Counted from the stretch's first letter, positions 28,860 to 40,640 are shown. The stretch is 64,000 bases of DNA from Paralithodes platypus (GCA_032716605.1 CM064530.1:3033785-3097784); one strand, 5' to 3'. The notes: a model not told the origin generated them from the sequence alone. A program made the numbers and translations.

Positions 28860-30380
28860 AAAATGTTAAACTTTCCATATTTAGAGAATAATAATTAGCA
28901 CCTATTTAAAAAGAAATTAAAAAGAGAAAGGTTTATTGAAACATTGCAATTTACCAGTAGTTTAATAGAAAGTTAGTTTTTACAAAGAGTAGCCTACTCG
29001 ATAAATAAGCAATTTATCAAAATAAATGTTAAGTTACCAAGATTTGAATTTGTGTGCCATATTTTAATCTTATTTTTGAAGGGAATAACATTAATAATAG
29101 CCCATTACTAAAATTCAATTAGTTTATTTGAACTAGTAATAAAAGTTATTCGTACTTTGCTTAATTGTTTTAGCAATGGTACCGTATGGGTGTATTACAT
29201 ATTTTAGGCCTATACCTTAGTCTTAATTGCCTAGTTATTTTTTATAGTTTATCCACCGATTACAATCTAATTGAATTCTTCAGTTTTAAAAGTCATCTAC
29301 GAATAGAAAGGAAATTAAAAAATAGATTTTCTTTAAAAATAGTTTTTGTAAAACAAACTTCACATAAATATACATTAACTTTTGCGAGAGGGAAAACACT
29401 TTTCTGTTGTCCAATCTGCCAACTCCAGGTGCCTAGATTAGTTTTCTAGAAGTTTAAAATATCTTACACATTCGGAACAGGGTAGGCTATAGGTAACAAG
29501 TCCTACATTGATCGCAAGTTACACTGCTCTGGTTATTGAAGACCTGGCGAAAAGTTCAGTCCCACTTCTCCAGGGTTCGGTTCCAGAGACCTTTAAGGTT
29601 TAGTAGTCTGGAAAGGCCAGGTGCAGAATTGAAAGTCCCCTGGTAGCCTAGTCGCGAAACTCACGGGTAGTAGGCCTACCTTTTAGGGAGAAAAAAGCAG
29701 TTATACAATAGTGATGTTCATGCTGGTTAAATTATAATTATATAGTTTCGGGAAAAGCGAAAGGTCCTAACAATTAAATTAATAAAGATCACCCGTAGAA
29801 ATATCCATATAGGCCTACCCTTACTGATCTTAATACAGTAACCTAGTTTCATTAAAGCTAGAATGAGCCATTCTGAATCCTTAAAAATCCAGTATGCACA
29901 TACTGTACTAGAAAAGTTGTACTAAAGTAGATATACTTTTCTTGGACTATCCCGAAATTACTTAACGGATAAGATGCAGCACATTAAATTAGTAGAGTTG
30001 GTTGGTGGAGAGAACATAATAATTCTTCTACTTCCAAAACTTAACAATCAATCAATCTTAAAGAGTTAAAATGATCGTAATCCTAAAGCTAAGACTTAAA
30101 AGCTAACTGAAATTTACAAATAACTTAACATTTTCAGTAAACTATACTTAAGATACTCACTAAACCTGCAGGAGAGAGGTGGTACTAGACCTTGTATCGT
30201 GTCCAAAGATGAACTGATTTTCGTTCCCCATTTTCGCCGTATTTATACCCCTCCTGAGCGGTAATTCAGGTCCCATACATTCTGAAAAACACACAAATAC
30301 CAACGAAACCATTAAACTTTCTGAAAAACGATCCCCCAAACCGACAATTTGGTATGAGTAGTTTGAGTAGAAGCGAAACA
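28860..30380. other. No gene recognised
   Basis: A/T-rich with one 87-codon frame at 29186-29449 that shows no recognisable domain. A short segment at 29990-30020 matches the SINE tail (AGAGTTGGTTGGTGGAGAG). Confidence 0.35.
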
Positions 30381-30387
30381 TAACTAA

Positions 30388-30589
30388 CCCTTTCAGTACC
30401 AGCGACGTCCTTTTTAACTATATTTTGGCTACTATTAGACGATTTTATTCAGTTAAGAAAGGGACCCCAGCAATTATCAAGCTTTGAAATATATCACTAA
30501 CCCCTTTTTACTACAACCAGATCCTTTTTAAACTGCACAAAATCATCTAGATATAGCAAATGGTGAAGACGTCGCCGGCACAGAAGGGG
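30388..30589. mobile_element. TTAA foldback MITE (202 bp)
   Basis: CCCTTTCAGTACCAGCGACG ... GACGTCGCCGGCACAGAAGG then GG before TTAA. The left flank is CTAA, one base off. Confidence 0.85.
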
Positions 30590-30599
30590 TTAAATGAGT

Positions 30600-31130
30600 C
30601 GTTTGGGGATTATGACGCAATGTAGCAGTTTATTGTGGCTAACATTAGAAGAGTTTAGATAGCTTTGCAATGGTTTGTGGGAGTCAGAAGTATTATTGAG
30701 TTATGTGTGAGCCCTTAGATTACTACAGGTCCTTCCTAAACTGCCTAAAATCGTCTAAGAATAGCCAGAATGAAATAAATGAAAGTTGGAAGCATTATTA
30801 AGTTATGTATGAACCCTTAGATTCCTATAGGTTCTTCCCAAACTGCCTAAAATCGTCTAGTAATAGCCAGAATAAAATATATGGGTACAGAAGGAGCTAC
30901 CAATATATTTTTTGTTTCCATTTTATCTCTATCAAAAATGTTATGCAGAATTTTAACTTTGCCAAATTATGACGCATTTCGACAGTTTATTCTGGCTATC
31001 AGTAGACGAAGGATCTGTGGGAGTCTGGGGACAAGCATTGAGTGGCTTTCGACCCCTTAGATACCTAGAGGTCCTTCCTAAACTGCATACAATCGTCTAA
31101 TGATAGTCAGAATAAATAGGCGTGTATTTT
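30600..31130. mobile_element. GACGCAATGTAGCAG MITE cluster with tandem right halves
   Basis: A copy starting near 30605 (TATGACGCAATGTAGCAGTT), whose right half (AGCATTATTAAGTTATG ... GCCTAAAATCGTCTA ... AGCCAGAAT) is repeated head-to-tail at about 30668-30780 and 30788-30893. A third copy spans about 30948-31130. Confidence 0.6.
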
Positions 31131-31429
31131 CTTATGCCCTAATATGCGAATCCAATTTGACCACTTGCGAGTTTCTGTCTATAAGGAAGTTGAAGCTTTA
31201 AACGTCGATTTTTAGCCGAAATACGAGCAAACATATGACTGTAGTACATGCATAAATACATTAATTCCATATGAACACAATTTCCTTTCATCAAAAGCCC
31301 ATTATTTCTGACAAATATCAATGTCTACACCTTAACTTTCTTATACACCGAAACTCGCAAGTGGCCAATTAACGGGTTTATATCAATATATGCTTACAAG
31401 TCAATCACACTACCGGTATGTTACCTTCC

Positions 31430-31570
31430 ATAACTGTCTTGATGGTGTAATGGTTATAGTGTTTAAAATATGTATGTGGTAATCCAGGTTCGAATCCCGG
31501 TGGATCACATGCTTGCTTTCTTAAATTTCTTTGGGAAGTTTTTGGCGTTAGAGTGAAATTAATAAAAATA
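31430..31570 (+). repeat. tRNA-derived SINE
   Basis: ATAACTGTCTTGATGGTGTA, A-box TGGTGTAATGG, B-box GGTTCGAATCC, tail GGGAAGTTTTTGGCG and GTGAAATTAATAAAA. Close to the copy at 16509. Confidence 0.85.
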
Positions 31571-31629
31571 GTTAATTATATGCAGCTTACGATTTAATTG
31601 TAGCAAACAAAATTGATAAATTGAACTAA

Positions 31630-31960
31630 TTTAAGGGGGGCTATTTATTTGTATTTATTTATTTATTATTATTTTATCACTATTATGACAAAATTTATCT
31701 CATATATGGGGGGCTATTTATTTGTATTTATTTATTATTATTATTATTTTATAATTATTATTGCAGTATATATTATTATTAATTTACTTCCTATTCCTAT
31801 TTTACGTTTAAAAACCATCCCCAAGATCCCTCTTAGAGACAATTAGTTTTTTTTTTCGGTAAACAAAATAATGACCCGCCTCCAAAATCACAGTCGCTAT
31901 CGCTAGCCAGGAAACATACACTTAAATAGCACGAAAGGTTTAAATATTGACTATTGCAAC
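31630..31960. repeat. Tandem 'GGGGGCTATTTATTTGTA' and dispersed-repeat head
   Basis: The block GGGGGGCTATTTATTTGTAT occurs at 31636 and 31707. It is followed by AAAACCATCCCCAAGATCCC and ATCGCTAGCCAGGAAACATA, the head of the family seen in the 48-55 kb array and at 44205. Confidence 0.5.
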
Positions 31961-32149
31961 TATGCCCCGTTTCAAATAGGTAGGCTAATGCTCTTGAAGA
32001 TTAACCTTTACCACTATCAAACGACTAGACTAAAATAATGAGCTAATATTTCTACCATTTGGGAAGAGTCCGCCAGGTGTGGAAATTTACAGCCCATTTG
32101 CTCTAGCCCTTATTGAGATACCGATTTCTGGACTACCTGTTTGGAACAC

Positions 32150-32165
32150 GGTGTACTACTACTAC

Positions 32166-32197
<32 letters not shown>
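32150..32197. repeat. (TAA)n microsatellite
   Basis: About 13 TAA triplets after four ACT triplets. Confidence 0.9.
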
Positions 32198-32539
32198 GGT
32201 CCTTGCTAAGCTCAGTACATCTAAAATCGTCTATAGGTAGCCAAAATAACATGTTCGAAGCATTATTAGAGTATTTAATCACGCAAGAGATTTCACGCGG
32301 CCGAATGGAATTTTCCACTTAGACAGCGTGGGCTCACAGTACAGTCATCTTACAATGTTTAGTGTCACCTTCATAACTATTTACTTGCATTGATATATTA
32401 TTATACTACTCAATGATATCAAAGAATAAAATGCAATTATTTCTTCGTTCAATTTTATGTGCTAAGAACTTCCATGTTCCATATATTATTATAGATTAAT
32501 CAAAATCTAAATTGTGGAGGTAGGGTGTGAGTTTTGAAT

Positions 32540-32660
32540 ATAACTATCCGGCGGTGAATTCAAAACAGCCAATCAGCGTCTTCCACTCTAGCTTCGCACG
32601 GGGTCTCTCACATGCGCAAGGCGTTCATTGGTTGAAATCAAGTCCAAAGTTTGCTTTCTG
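32540..32660. promoter_or_regulatory. Possible regulatory block with opposed CCAAT boxes
   Basis: AGCCAATCAGCG (about 32568) and CATTGGTTG (about 32628, inverted CCAAT) flank a GC-rich core with CATGCGCAAGG, which resembles an NRF-1 half-site. No gene is visible next to it, so this is weak. Confidence 0.2.
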
Positions 32661-32699
32661 ATTTCAAAATTACGAGTGGATTCAGATCTACTTTGAAAT

Positions 32700-33480
32700 A
32701 TTATAGCTATTTGGGCTACTGTACAGCATTAATTAAAACAATAACCTGAAATTGAAGAATAAATGCTAATATTATCCCTTTGTACTATTTACACAGTTAG
32801 ATAATAGTGATACAAAATAGTATAAGTGGTATTTCATTTGCTATAAGTGGTGTTTCATTTGCTAAGGAGTCGAATCAAACATGATTCTAATTCTGCAGTA
32901 GTCTCAGTAATTTACTTCACCAATGCTTTTAAAACGCATTTAACATTTAAATACAATTACCAATTACCCATATTTACTTTACATTAATGGATAGTAATGA
33001 CAAAATAGTTAAAATGCGAATATCAGCGAGGTTCGTTTCGTTTGCGCAAGTCGAATCCTTGGTCGAACAATCAACAAGTTGCAACAGTGTTGCTATTATA
33101 GCGGCATTCCTGCTAGATAGATACATTTTCTTACATCTAGCGCTTATTATCAATCCTTTATTGGGATAAAAACTTTTAGTTTTGAGACTAAGATAACCTA
33201 TAGGCCTACATAATTTGTGTGATACTTGCAAAGATTTTAGCAATATATTAGAGCTTTTACCAATGTATTTTGATAGATTAATGGTATTTAGAATCTAGCC
33301 ATTAGCCTACAATCTGGCGAAATTTGTGTGTTAGGCTTCTAATGGGATACATACCTGTACTTCTGATATATGGTCGCCTATAGGTGATTTTAGAGATAAT
33401 TATGAACATGAAAGCATTATATCAAACATTTCTACCTATTATTTACCGATACTATACGGATGTTTACTGTCTAGCGCTCT
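32700..33480. other. No gene recognised
   Basis: AT-rich. Short tandem duplication of AGTGGTATTTCATTTGCTA near 32825-32860. The overlapping opposite-strand frames at 32974-33243 lack any domain. Confidence 0.35.
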
Positions 33481-33489
33481 GACTGCTTT

Positions 33490-33660
33490 AATCTAGCGAA
33501 GAATCTGTAGGATTGGCAACGCTGGAAACGAGAGCGTCAGTTGGCCCCTGGGGTGTGGTGGGGAAGGTATGTGCGACGTGTGGGTCCCGGGCAAATTTGT
33601 GTGTCCGTTTTTCTGTTCTGCGCTGTGATGGATCTTTAGGCATTCAAGGTAATGTGGAAG
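33490..33660 (+). promoter_or_regulatory. Possible TSS region followed by a donor
   Basis: CpG-containing block with an initiator match GCGTCAGTTGG (A at 33539) and a donor-like GGAAG/GTATGT at 33566. The 102-codon frame at 33513-33821 has no recognisable domain. Weak candidate. Confidence 0.2.
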
Positions 33661-33829
33661 GGTTTTATTTGTTTATTATATTGTTAGTTAAGGGTATTTT
33701 TGTTATAGGCCTAGGCCTACTTTGTTTTAATTTTGCGAATTTCTGTGTTGACGGGTTTCGGATCGCTGTTTTCAATGTCAATGTTTTCAATGTTCGTCTA
33801 GTTTTACTTTCAGACCAATGATTTGACAT

Positions 33830-34540
33830 GCAAGGGGCTTTTCCAATGGTCTGGAGGTAAAATTTAAAGAGATTCAGATAATATTGGATTCGGAATAGCC
33901 AAGGCTAACCCTAGTCCAACAACTGAACAACCTAGCTTGGGGTTCTCCCCTTGCCAGTTGCCACGAGGCCTTATTTACCAAGTTATCTTTAGGCTATATG
34001 TTTTTCAAGGAATATAGGCCTAGGCTAGTGTTATATTGTTGTTTTCCATGGTTTGAGTGGAGAATTTGCATAAACTTAGCCTACTCAGTATTCATTAGGC
34101 TAGGCCTAGGCCTAATGATCCTAATCTGAAGATACGGCATCAAATGGCGCCATTTATTGGGTGAATCGCGCTTTTACAGTAGGTAAGGGAAATTGTGGGG
34201 TAGCCTAGGCTAAATTTGATGCATGATGGGTTGGGCCCCCCTCGACTTAGCCTATTGTAATTTGTCATACTCATAATGCCTATGTTGATCTGTAAGAGGG
34301 CAAAAACAGGTTGCCGGTACTTGATTTAGGTGAGTACCGCTCGCGCCATTTATTAGGTGAATCGCGCACCCCTCCTACAAAAGAAGGTCAAGTCGACCGA
34401 ATGCTTTGTTTACTTTCGGGACTGATTAGGCTAGCCTATTGTTGGTGTTATATTTCGGAAATTGGTGAAATCAGGGTTTTTCAAGTTGTCGATAACTAGA
34501 TTCGGTGCAGTAGGCCTAGCCTACTGCAGGACTCTTCAGT
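33830..34540. other. No gene recognised
   Basis: Rich in the AGGCCTA motif. GCGCCATTTATTGGGTGAATC (first 20 bases) occurs at 34147 and again, slightly changed, at 34344, so a 200-bp partial duplication is possible. Confidence 0.35.
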
Positions 34541-34549
34541 ATAACTCCA

Positions 34550-34751
34550 TTTATTTGTCACCAAATATTTTGACATATTTGAAGACAGATATGGAATCTA
34601 TATGCTCTAAGCATCATATTAAAATTAGTTTCAACCCTCGGCAAAACCTAATAAAAAATATATGGTACTAAAATGGGATTTTTTCGTAACATGGTTGTCC
34701 TAGCCTATAGACGGCACCGATTCGTACACACGCCATTTAGAACAAACATTA

Positions 34752-34787
<36 letters not shown>

Positions 34788-35625
34788 TGTGTACGATAAT
34801 TTTGGTGCAAATTCCATAATTTTGTGGTCACAATACGATAATTCTGCATTTCCGCCCATTTGTACGGTTCACACAACCTCAGCTGATCTTGCCTAAATGT
34901 GCGATGCAAAAGCCTGTAACCTTGAAATTAGTGATTGCATTATATATTTTGTCTATTATGAGGCAATTTTAGGAAAAATGTTATTTTAATCACGAATTTT
35001 CAGTGTTTTTTATAAAAGAAATTGTTCATTTGCATCAATATATAGTGTTTGTAATTAATTATAAATCTCGGGAAAACCTATTTTCCCCATTAGGCCTATT
35101 GATCAATGTTGAGACACGCCCCCGATAGTGATTTGAAAAGACATTAGCCTAACCTAACAACCTTACCTAACCTAACCTAGTATTATGGGTGGGGGCTGCT
35201 GCCCCCACACCCCCGCTGGTTGAGTACTAATCCCTTAGTAAAAAAAAAAAAAAAAAAAAAAATTGGCTGTCGATTATACGAAGGTGAAAGAAAGTCGATG
35301 AAGTATACGGTGTTTACTCTGCAATCTTCAGCTTGATTGTACATTGATAACGGGAAAGTACCGTATTGACAACCTTGTTACGAAAATTAAAATTTAGTAC
35401 CATACTTTTATATTAGGTTTTTCCGAGGGTTTAACACATTTTCATATGATCTTTAGAGCTATCGATAACTGGAAGTACCGTATTGACAACCTTGTTACGA
35501 AAAATAAATTTTAGTACCATACTTTTTTATTAAGTTTTGCCGAGGGTTAAAACAACTTTTCTTATGATCTTTAGAGCATATAGATTCAATATTTATCTTC
35601 AAATATATCAACAACATTCGTGGTA
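34550..35625. repeat. Inverted repeat pair (34550-34700 / 35478-35625) with a tandem partial copy
   Basis: TTTGAAGACAGATATGGAAT, then CCCTCGGCAAAACCTAATAA, then TTTCGTAACATGGTTGTC on the left are mirrored by CAACCTTGTTACGAAA, TATTAAGTTTTGCCGAGGG and GATTCAATATTTATCTTCA on the right. A direct partial copy of the right arm precedes it at 35360-35460. An (AT)n run lies at 34754-34784. Confidence 0.7.
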
Positions 35626-36049
35626 TTAAAATAACATTGAACCCAATTGTATTCAGATTAGGAAGGTTATTCGAGACAGTCTTAAGCATTTCAACTATCA
35701 CAGATCCTTCCTAAGCTGTATGAGATCGTCTAATGACAGCCGGAATTAATAAAAAGGTGACATAAGCCTCAAGGGGTAATGCCACGTTTTCATGATCACT
35801 CCATTATTCGCTACTCTATTTGCAAAGTAACTGATTTCTATAAACATGGGAAATATGCTAATCACCATCGGCTGAAAATGGACAATTGGCAAATTAATTG
35901 GTTGTGATTTTTCCTATTAATGGGCGTGTTTTATTCTGATCGTCATATATATACAGTATATACACAAGGTTAGATACAATCACAAATTTCAAGGCTACAG
36001 GCTTTTTCATTACACATTTAGGCAAGCACAGTTTAAGGTATACTCGAAC

Positions 36050-36290
36050 CTTACAAACGGGCGGGACGGTCTAATCAATAGAAGGCGGAATCAGCCAAGG
36101 AAGGATTGAAGTTTGTCTCTTCCCGCCCACAACATTCGGGCGGGAAGGACCTAGCTAAGCGGGCGGGATCTTCTAGTCGGAATGGTCTGAGGGCGGAATA
36201 ATCAGTAAGCCGCGTCAGCCGCCGCACTCATGTTATTGTTGTGAACCTCTCGGCCCTCCCAGCCTCCCACTGCCACTCGGTGGCGGAGAA
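36050..36290 (+). promoter_or_regulatory. GC-rich block with four GGCGGGA motifs
   Basis: GGGCGGGACGG, TTCCCGCCC, GGGCGGGAAGG and GGGCGGGATC lie within 110 bp, and TTCCCGCC resembles an E2F site. A small ATG-initiated frame and a donor-like GAAGG/GTATGT follow near 36290. Since it is inside an inverted-repeat element, it may be the element's own promoter. Inference only. Confidence 0.25.
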
Positions 36291-36301
36291 GGGTATGTCC
36301 C

Positions 36302-36485
36302 CCCCCCCCCCCCCCTGATACTACTCTCCTTGACGCGGTTGGGGGGCTTCAGTGACTAATTTTGAGTAGTTTTTCATTCCTCATTCTATGATTTTCCCCT
36401 TCTATTCTTATTCTGTCCCATCTAAACGCCTGTGCAGTAATCTGGAGACAACCCTCCAAGCAAACTGCACATTTAAACAATAAGA
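36302..36485. mobile_element. 184-bp insertion flanked by 15-bp direct repeats
   Basis: AGAAGGGTATGTCCC occurs at 36287-36301 and again at 36486-36500. The intervening 184 bp start with a poly-C run and end AACAATAAGA. A duplication this long fits a retroposition target site. The family of the insert is unknown. Confidence 0.5.
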
Positions 36486-37079
36486 AGAAGGGTATGTCCC
36501 ATAACCATAATACTGTGTTTTTTGCACTGTTACCCAATCAGCGGGGGTGTGGGGGCGGCAGCCCCCGCCCATAATACTAGGATAGGTTAGGTAAGGTTGT
36601 TAGGTTAGGCTAATGTCTTTGTTACGCTTTTAACCCCTCATTTTCCCTGAACTTCATAGGCCTAGCCCTCCCCAGTCCCCACTATCGGGCGGCGTGTCTT
36701 AAGATCGTTGTATAATAGGGAAAACGGTTTTCTCCGAGGGTTGTAATTATTTCCAAACAATATAGGCCTAGGCCTATAGCCTATTGATGAAAACTAACGG
36801 AAAAATAAAAAAAATCCATGGGAAAATTGGTGACAGAAAAATTGAGTTTTTCCGACTCTTCTTCTTTTTCTTACCTCTGACTGGGTATAGGCTATCCTAG
36901 TGTTTACTAGCCTATACCCCTTTGAAAGGACATTAGCCTAACCTTACATAACCTATCCTAGTATTATAGGTGGGGGCTGCCGCCCCCACACCCCCGCTTT
37001 GACTTAGATTTTTGGTGTAGGCCTATTTGTCTGTGAAGTGGATAGCCTATTTTTCAATTTGTTGATAACGAAAATCAGG

Positions 37080-37330
37080 TAGGATGTAGTGACCGGGCAT
37101 ACCGCCATCTTTGTTTACATTACGCGTATTGGCGTCGGACCTTTTCCATCATGTTCTTGTCTATTTTAACCTAACCTAACCTAGTATTCATGTAGTAATG
37201 ACAGGGGGCAAATAGCAGAAAATATAGCGTCGAAATAGACGGGAAAGTAAGTGCGAGCGCGGCAATCGCCCTATGTAAACAATGACAACCGTAGGCTACG
37301 CCCGAACTCTACATCCATCCCCGAAAATCC
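37080..37330. mobile_element. GATGTAGT...GGGCGTAC foldback element copy
   Basis: GGATGTAGTGACCGGGCATAC and TGTTTACATTACGCG at the left. CTAACCTAACCTAGTATTC, AAATAGCAGAAAATATAGCG, CGAAATAGACGGGAA and TACGCCCGAACTCTACATCC at the right. The ends are mirror images. Confidence 0.7.
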
Positions 37331-37459
37331 TCCATGCCGACTATATGGAGAAAAATATGGCGAATCTATTGGTGCCTATTTTCACTAATAAATTGTTTCT
37401 CATAACGTCGCACTAGTGTCCTAAATTCCTCCATGCGAACTATTTTCCCTAACAAATCG

Positions 37460-38060
37460 TGGTTAGAATGTAGAGTTTGGGCGTACCGCCTGCCTTGTTT
37501 ACATTACGCGGAGCGGCGGTGGACGCTTGCCATCATGTTCCAGTCTATTTTGACGCCATTGGATACAATAATATGTTGAGGGTGGGATTTTGCACGGTTG
37601 CACCCCCTCACCTCCCCATGACATAGGTCTAGTGTCATGATTAGCCTATATAGGCCTATATTGCCAGCAGGGGGGCAAATAGGCTAACCGAGAAAAACAA
37701 AATCGCCGTCAAATTAGGCTAGACGCGAACTTAACCGAGGCGATCGACCATGTAAACATGACGGCGGCTGCGTCGGACGCTTGCAATCATGTTCCCGTCT
37801 ATTTTGACTGCCATTGGATACAATAATATGTTGAGGCGGCAGGCGGGGCATTGCCCCCCCCCCCTCACCCCCCCATGACATAGTCATCATCATATAAATT
37901 GCCAGCCATCATCATATAAATTGCCAGCATATACGTTCCCGTATAATTTGACTTTCTTGGTAAGAGTTATATTAGCGGGCGTACCGTTCACTTTCTTTAC
38001 ATAGCCTAGTCGCACGCTCGCAGTTACATTCCCGTATAATTTGACTGCTGATATTTGTCC
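37460..38060. mobile_element. Further foldback copies of the GGGCGTAC family (mosaic)
   Basis: Repeated blocks GTTTACATTACGCGGAGC, GACGCCATTGGATACAATAA (37548 and 37808), GGGGGGCAAATAGG and TTGCCAGCATATACG. Boundaries between copies cannot be resolved by eye. Confidence 0.55.
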
Positions 38061-38120
38061 CTGCTGGTAAAATATATGATGACAACAAAAATATCAAGGA
38101 AACTGGCCAACTTTTATTTA

Positions 38121-38577
38121 GTGATTTTTTTTTGGGGTTTTAGCTAGTTTTCATAATTATACAGTGGTTGTCATTAGCCTAATTAGAATCTCCGGAAAAA
38201 ACGTTTTCCCCATCATCCAACAATCTTAAGATACGACCCCCGATAGTGGGGAGGGCTATGAAGTACAGTACAGGGAAATTGAGGGGTAAAAGACGAAAAT
38301 AAGGGGTAATATTAGCCTAATCTAACCTAGTATATTAGGTGGGAGCTGCCACCCCCACTGGTTTGGTATTTAATTAATAAAAGGTTGACGGTTCGCCCCA
38401 AAAAAACATGAATGAAGTCTACGGTATTTACTCCGCAATCTTCAGCTTTGGCTGTGGATAACAGGAGGTAAATATTAACTTTTTCACAGTAATTGAAAAC
38501 GTTTTTTCCGGAGATTCTAATTAATGACAACCACTGTATAATGATGAAAACTAGCTAAAATAAAAAAAAAAAATCAC
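38121..38577. repeat. Inverted repeat, 85-bp arms
   Basis: Left arm 38121-38208 (GTGATTTTTTTTTGGGG, AGCTAGTTTTCAT, TACAGTGGTTGTCATTAG, TCTCCGGAAAAAACGTTTTC) is mirrored at 38495-38577. The roughly 285-nt loop includes a CCTAACCTAGT-type arm of the 35055 family. Confidence 0.85.
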
Positions 38578-39001
38578 GAAATACTCCCGAGGCCACGTAA
38601 AAATGGCTGAAAAAAATCTGCACCGTCTATAGGAGAGTCTTGACAACATTTTAAAGGTAGGAAGACATGTTACCGTTTTTTAAATAGGTTTTACCGACGG
38701 TTGAAACATATATTAATATGAAGTATAGGTTATGTTCATTCGATGGGTGACTTCCAAATTTCCAGGAAAATTTGTGGCCGGTTTGCTTGATAAATACCGA
38801 TGACAATAAATCATGGGAGGTGAGGGTGGGCAAAACCATTATTGTATCCCACGGCCAGGTGTTGGGTAAAAAATTTGGGATGGATGTAGTGATCGGGCGT
38901 ACGGTCGTTATATTGTGCGCTCGCAGTTACGTTCCCGTCTATTTCGACGCTATATTTTCTGCTATTTGCCCCCTGTCATTACTACATGAATACTAGGTTA
39001 T

Positions 39002-40487
39002 ATTGTTGTTGTTCCCTAAGCTGCCTGGCCGAACAGTCCCGAGTCCCCAAGGAAGGCCATGGCCACGGTCGGGCTTTCCCACAGAGCTCTCAAAGAGTGT
39101 AAATTGTGTTGTTGGCGTAAGTGGTTGTGTGAAATGCAGTCTTCTATGATGTGTTTAATGGTATGGGATGCTGTGTTACAACCCGGGCAGGTGTCGACGA
39201 CGGAGTCATCCAGTCTCTTCTGATAGCTCAGAAGAGCCGGATGGTGTCCGCATCTCAGCCTGGCCAGGTGGACTCTGTCTCGCGAGGAAGGGAGGATTCA
39301 GAAGGATGGATTTCGGGAGGTCGTGCTTGCAGCTGTGTGTTGTCTATGAGTGAGTGGATGGAATGGCGAGTGATATGAGTATGGATGTGCTTCCGGAAGT
39401 TGGTTTGGGGTGGGCAGGGAGGGAGAGAAGACAGTATTTGTGTGTGATAGCGTGTGCTGGGTGTTGTTTTGATATTTCTTGGTGTCTGTGGGTGTGTAGT
39501 GTAGTGGGTGGTGTTGATTCGTGAAGGCTGCTGCTAGGAATTGAGTGCCTCTCATGTCTAGATGATCTTTGACTTTGAGGACTTTGGTTTCTTGATGTAG
39601 GTGATCTGTGGGTGTCGTAGCTGTGCATCCTGTGATGATTTTCAGGGCTTTATTTTGAATAGTCTGTAAGGTCTTAATATGATGTGTTTCAGCTAGGTTA
39701 GAAGCCCAGGCCGGGCTTGCGTATTCCATAACTGATCTTATGTATTGTTTGTAGACTGTGGTGGTGGTTTCTTTGTTGTGTCCAAATTTTGTGTGGGCAA
39801 GTGATCTGAGGGCGTTAAGTCTGGGTGCCAGTTTCTTTTTCGTGTTTGTGGTGTGCTGTTTGAATGTCATTTGGGTGTCGTATGTTACTCCTAGGATTTT
39901 GTGTGTGTGTGTTAGGGGTGTGTTGTTTATGCTGAGTCCCGGGACGTAATCGTGCTCTCCTGTCCAGCTTGTGAGGAGGGTTGCAGTGGATTTGGCTGGG
40001 GCTAAGTTGAGTCTGTTTGTAGTGCACCATTCATGTAATGTGTCGAGATAGTCTTGAAGGAGTCTTGTTGCTGTGTCTGGGTTTTGGTGCGTGCTTGTGA
40101 GTGTTATGTCGTCTGCGTAGGAGGCTGTGGTTATTTGGGGTGAATTTGGTGTATTTATATCATGCATGTACAGATTGAAGAGTGCGGGCGATAGGACGGA
40201 TCCTTGCGGGACTCCGTTTGGGAAATTTCTAATGCTAGATGACTGACCGGCAAAAGATACGTGTGCACATCTGCCTGCTAAGAAGTTGGCCAGCCATCTT
40301 TTTGTGTTGTAGATTTTGTTTGTTAGGTTGTGGCGGGGGATGGCATCGAAGGCTTTACTAATGTCGAGTGTGGCAAGTACTGATCTGTGTGGTGGTCTAG
40401 CTGAGTTGATGCCGTCAAAAGCTCTTTGTGTAAGGTCTAAGAAGAGTGTTTGTGGAGTGCAATGGCCTGAAGCCGTGTTGTGAGTCT
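39002..40487 (-). pseudogene. 5'-truncated Jockey-like LINE, reverse transcriptase to end
   Basis: On the - strand the reading starts inside the RT domain (SQHGFRPLHSTN) and, after one frameshift, keeps LDISKAFDAI (motif A), NGVPQGSVLSPALFN (motif B) and YADD (motif C, residues 18-21 of the 289-codon frame 39298-40167). Then come LGVTYDTQMTFKQH and the thumb-like region, a TGA after NPSF (39298), and in another frame a zinc-knuckle CPGC...H....C and GLFGQAA stop. A (CAA)n tail lies at the + strand left border. The endonuclease and ORF1 are missing and it is non-functional. Closest match is the Jockey group of non-LTR retrotransposons. Confidence 0.9.
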
Positions 40488-40544
40488 ATTTTGACTGCCT
40501 TTGGATATAAAAATACATTAGGTGGGTGCCCAACCCCGAAAGGG

Positions 40545-40640
40545 GTTGAAATAGGGAAGCTATCCCCCCCGCCAAAGGCGGCTTTCTAGGGGTTGAAATA
40601 GGGGAGCTATCCCCCCGCCAAAGGCGGCTTTCTAGGGCCT
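40545..40640. repeat. Tandem duplication with CGCCAAAGGCG hairpins
   Basis: GGTTGAAATAGGG(A/G)AGCTATCCCC, CGCCAAAGGCGG and CTTTCTAGGG occur twice, about 48 bp apart. Confidence 0.8.

Larger units (their letters stand above)
35055..36760. mobile_element. Long inverted repeat element with GC-rich core
   Basis: Left arm 35055-35220 and right arm 36540-36760 are mirror images. CTCGGGAAAACC, CCCCGATAGTG, TTAGCCTAACCTAACAACCT, CCTAACCTAGTATTATGGG and GCTGCCCCCACACCCCCGC on the left are matched by GCGGGGGTGTGGGGGC, ATACTAGGATAGGTTAGG, AGGTTGTTAGGTTAGGC and CACTATCGGGCGG on the right. The 1.3-kb interior has the GC-rich block at 36050-36290. Single arms of the same family are at 36940-37000, 38210-38370 and, diverged, 46480-46530. 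No transposase seen. Confidence 0.7.

Noticed and set aside
39298..40167. Host protein of 289 residues
   Set aside because: It is the YADD-to-C-terminal part of a Jockey-like reverse transcriptase, with frameshift and stop.
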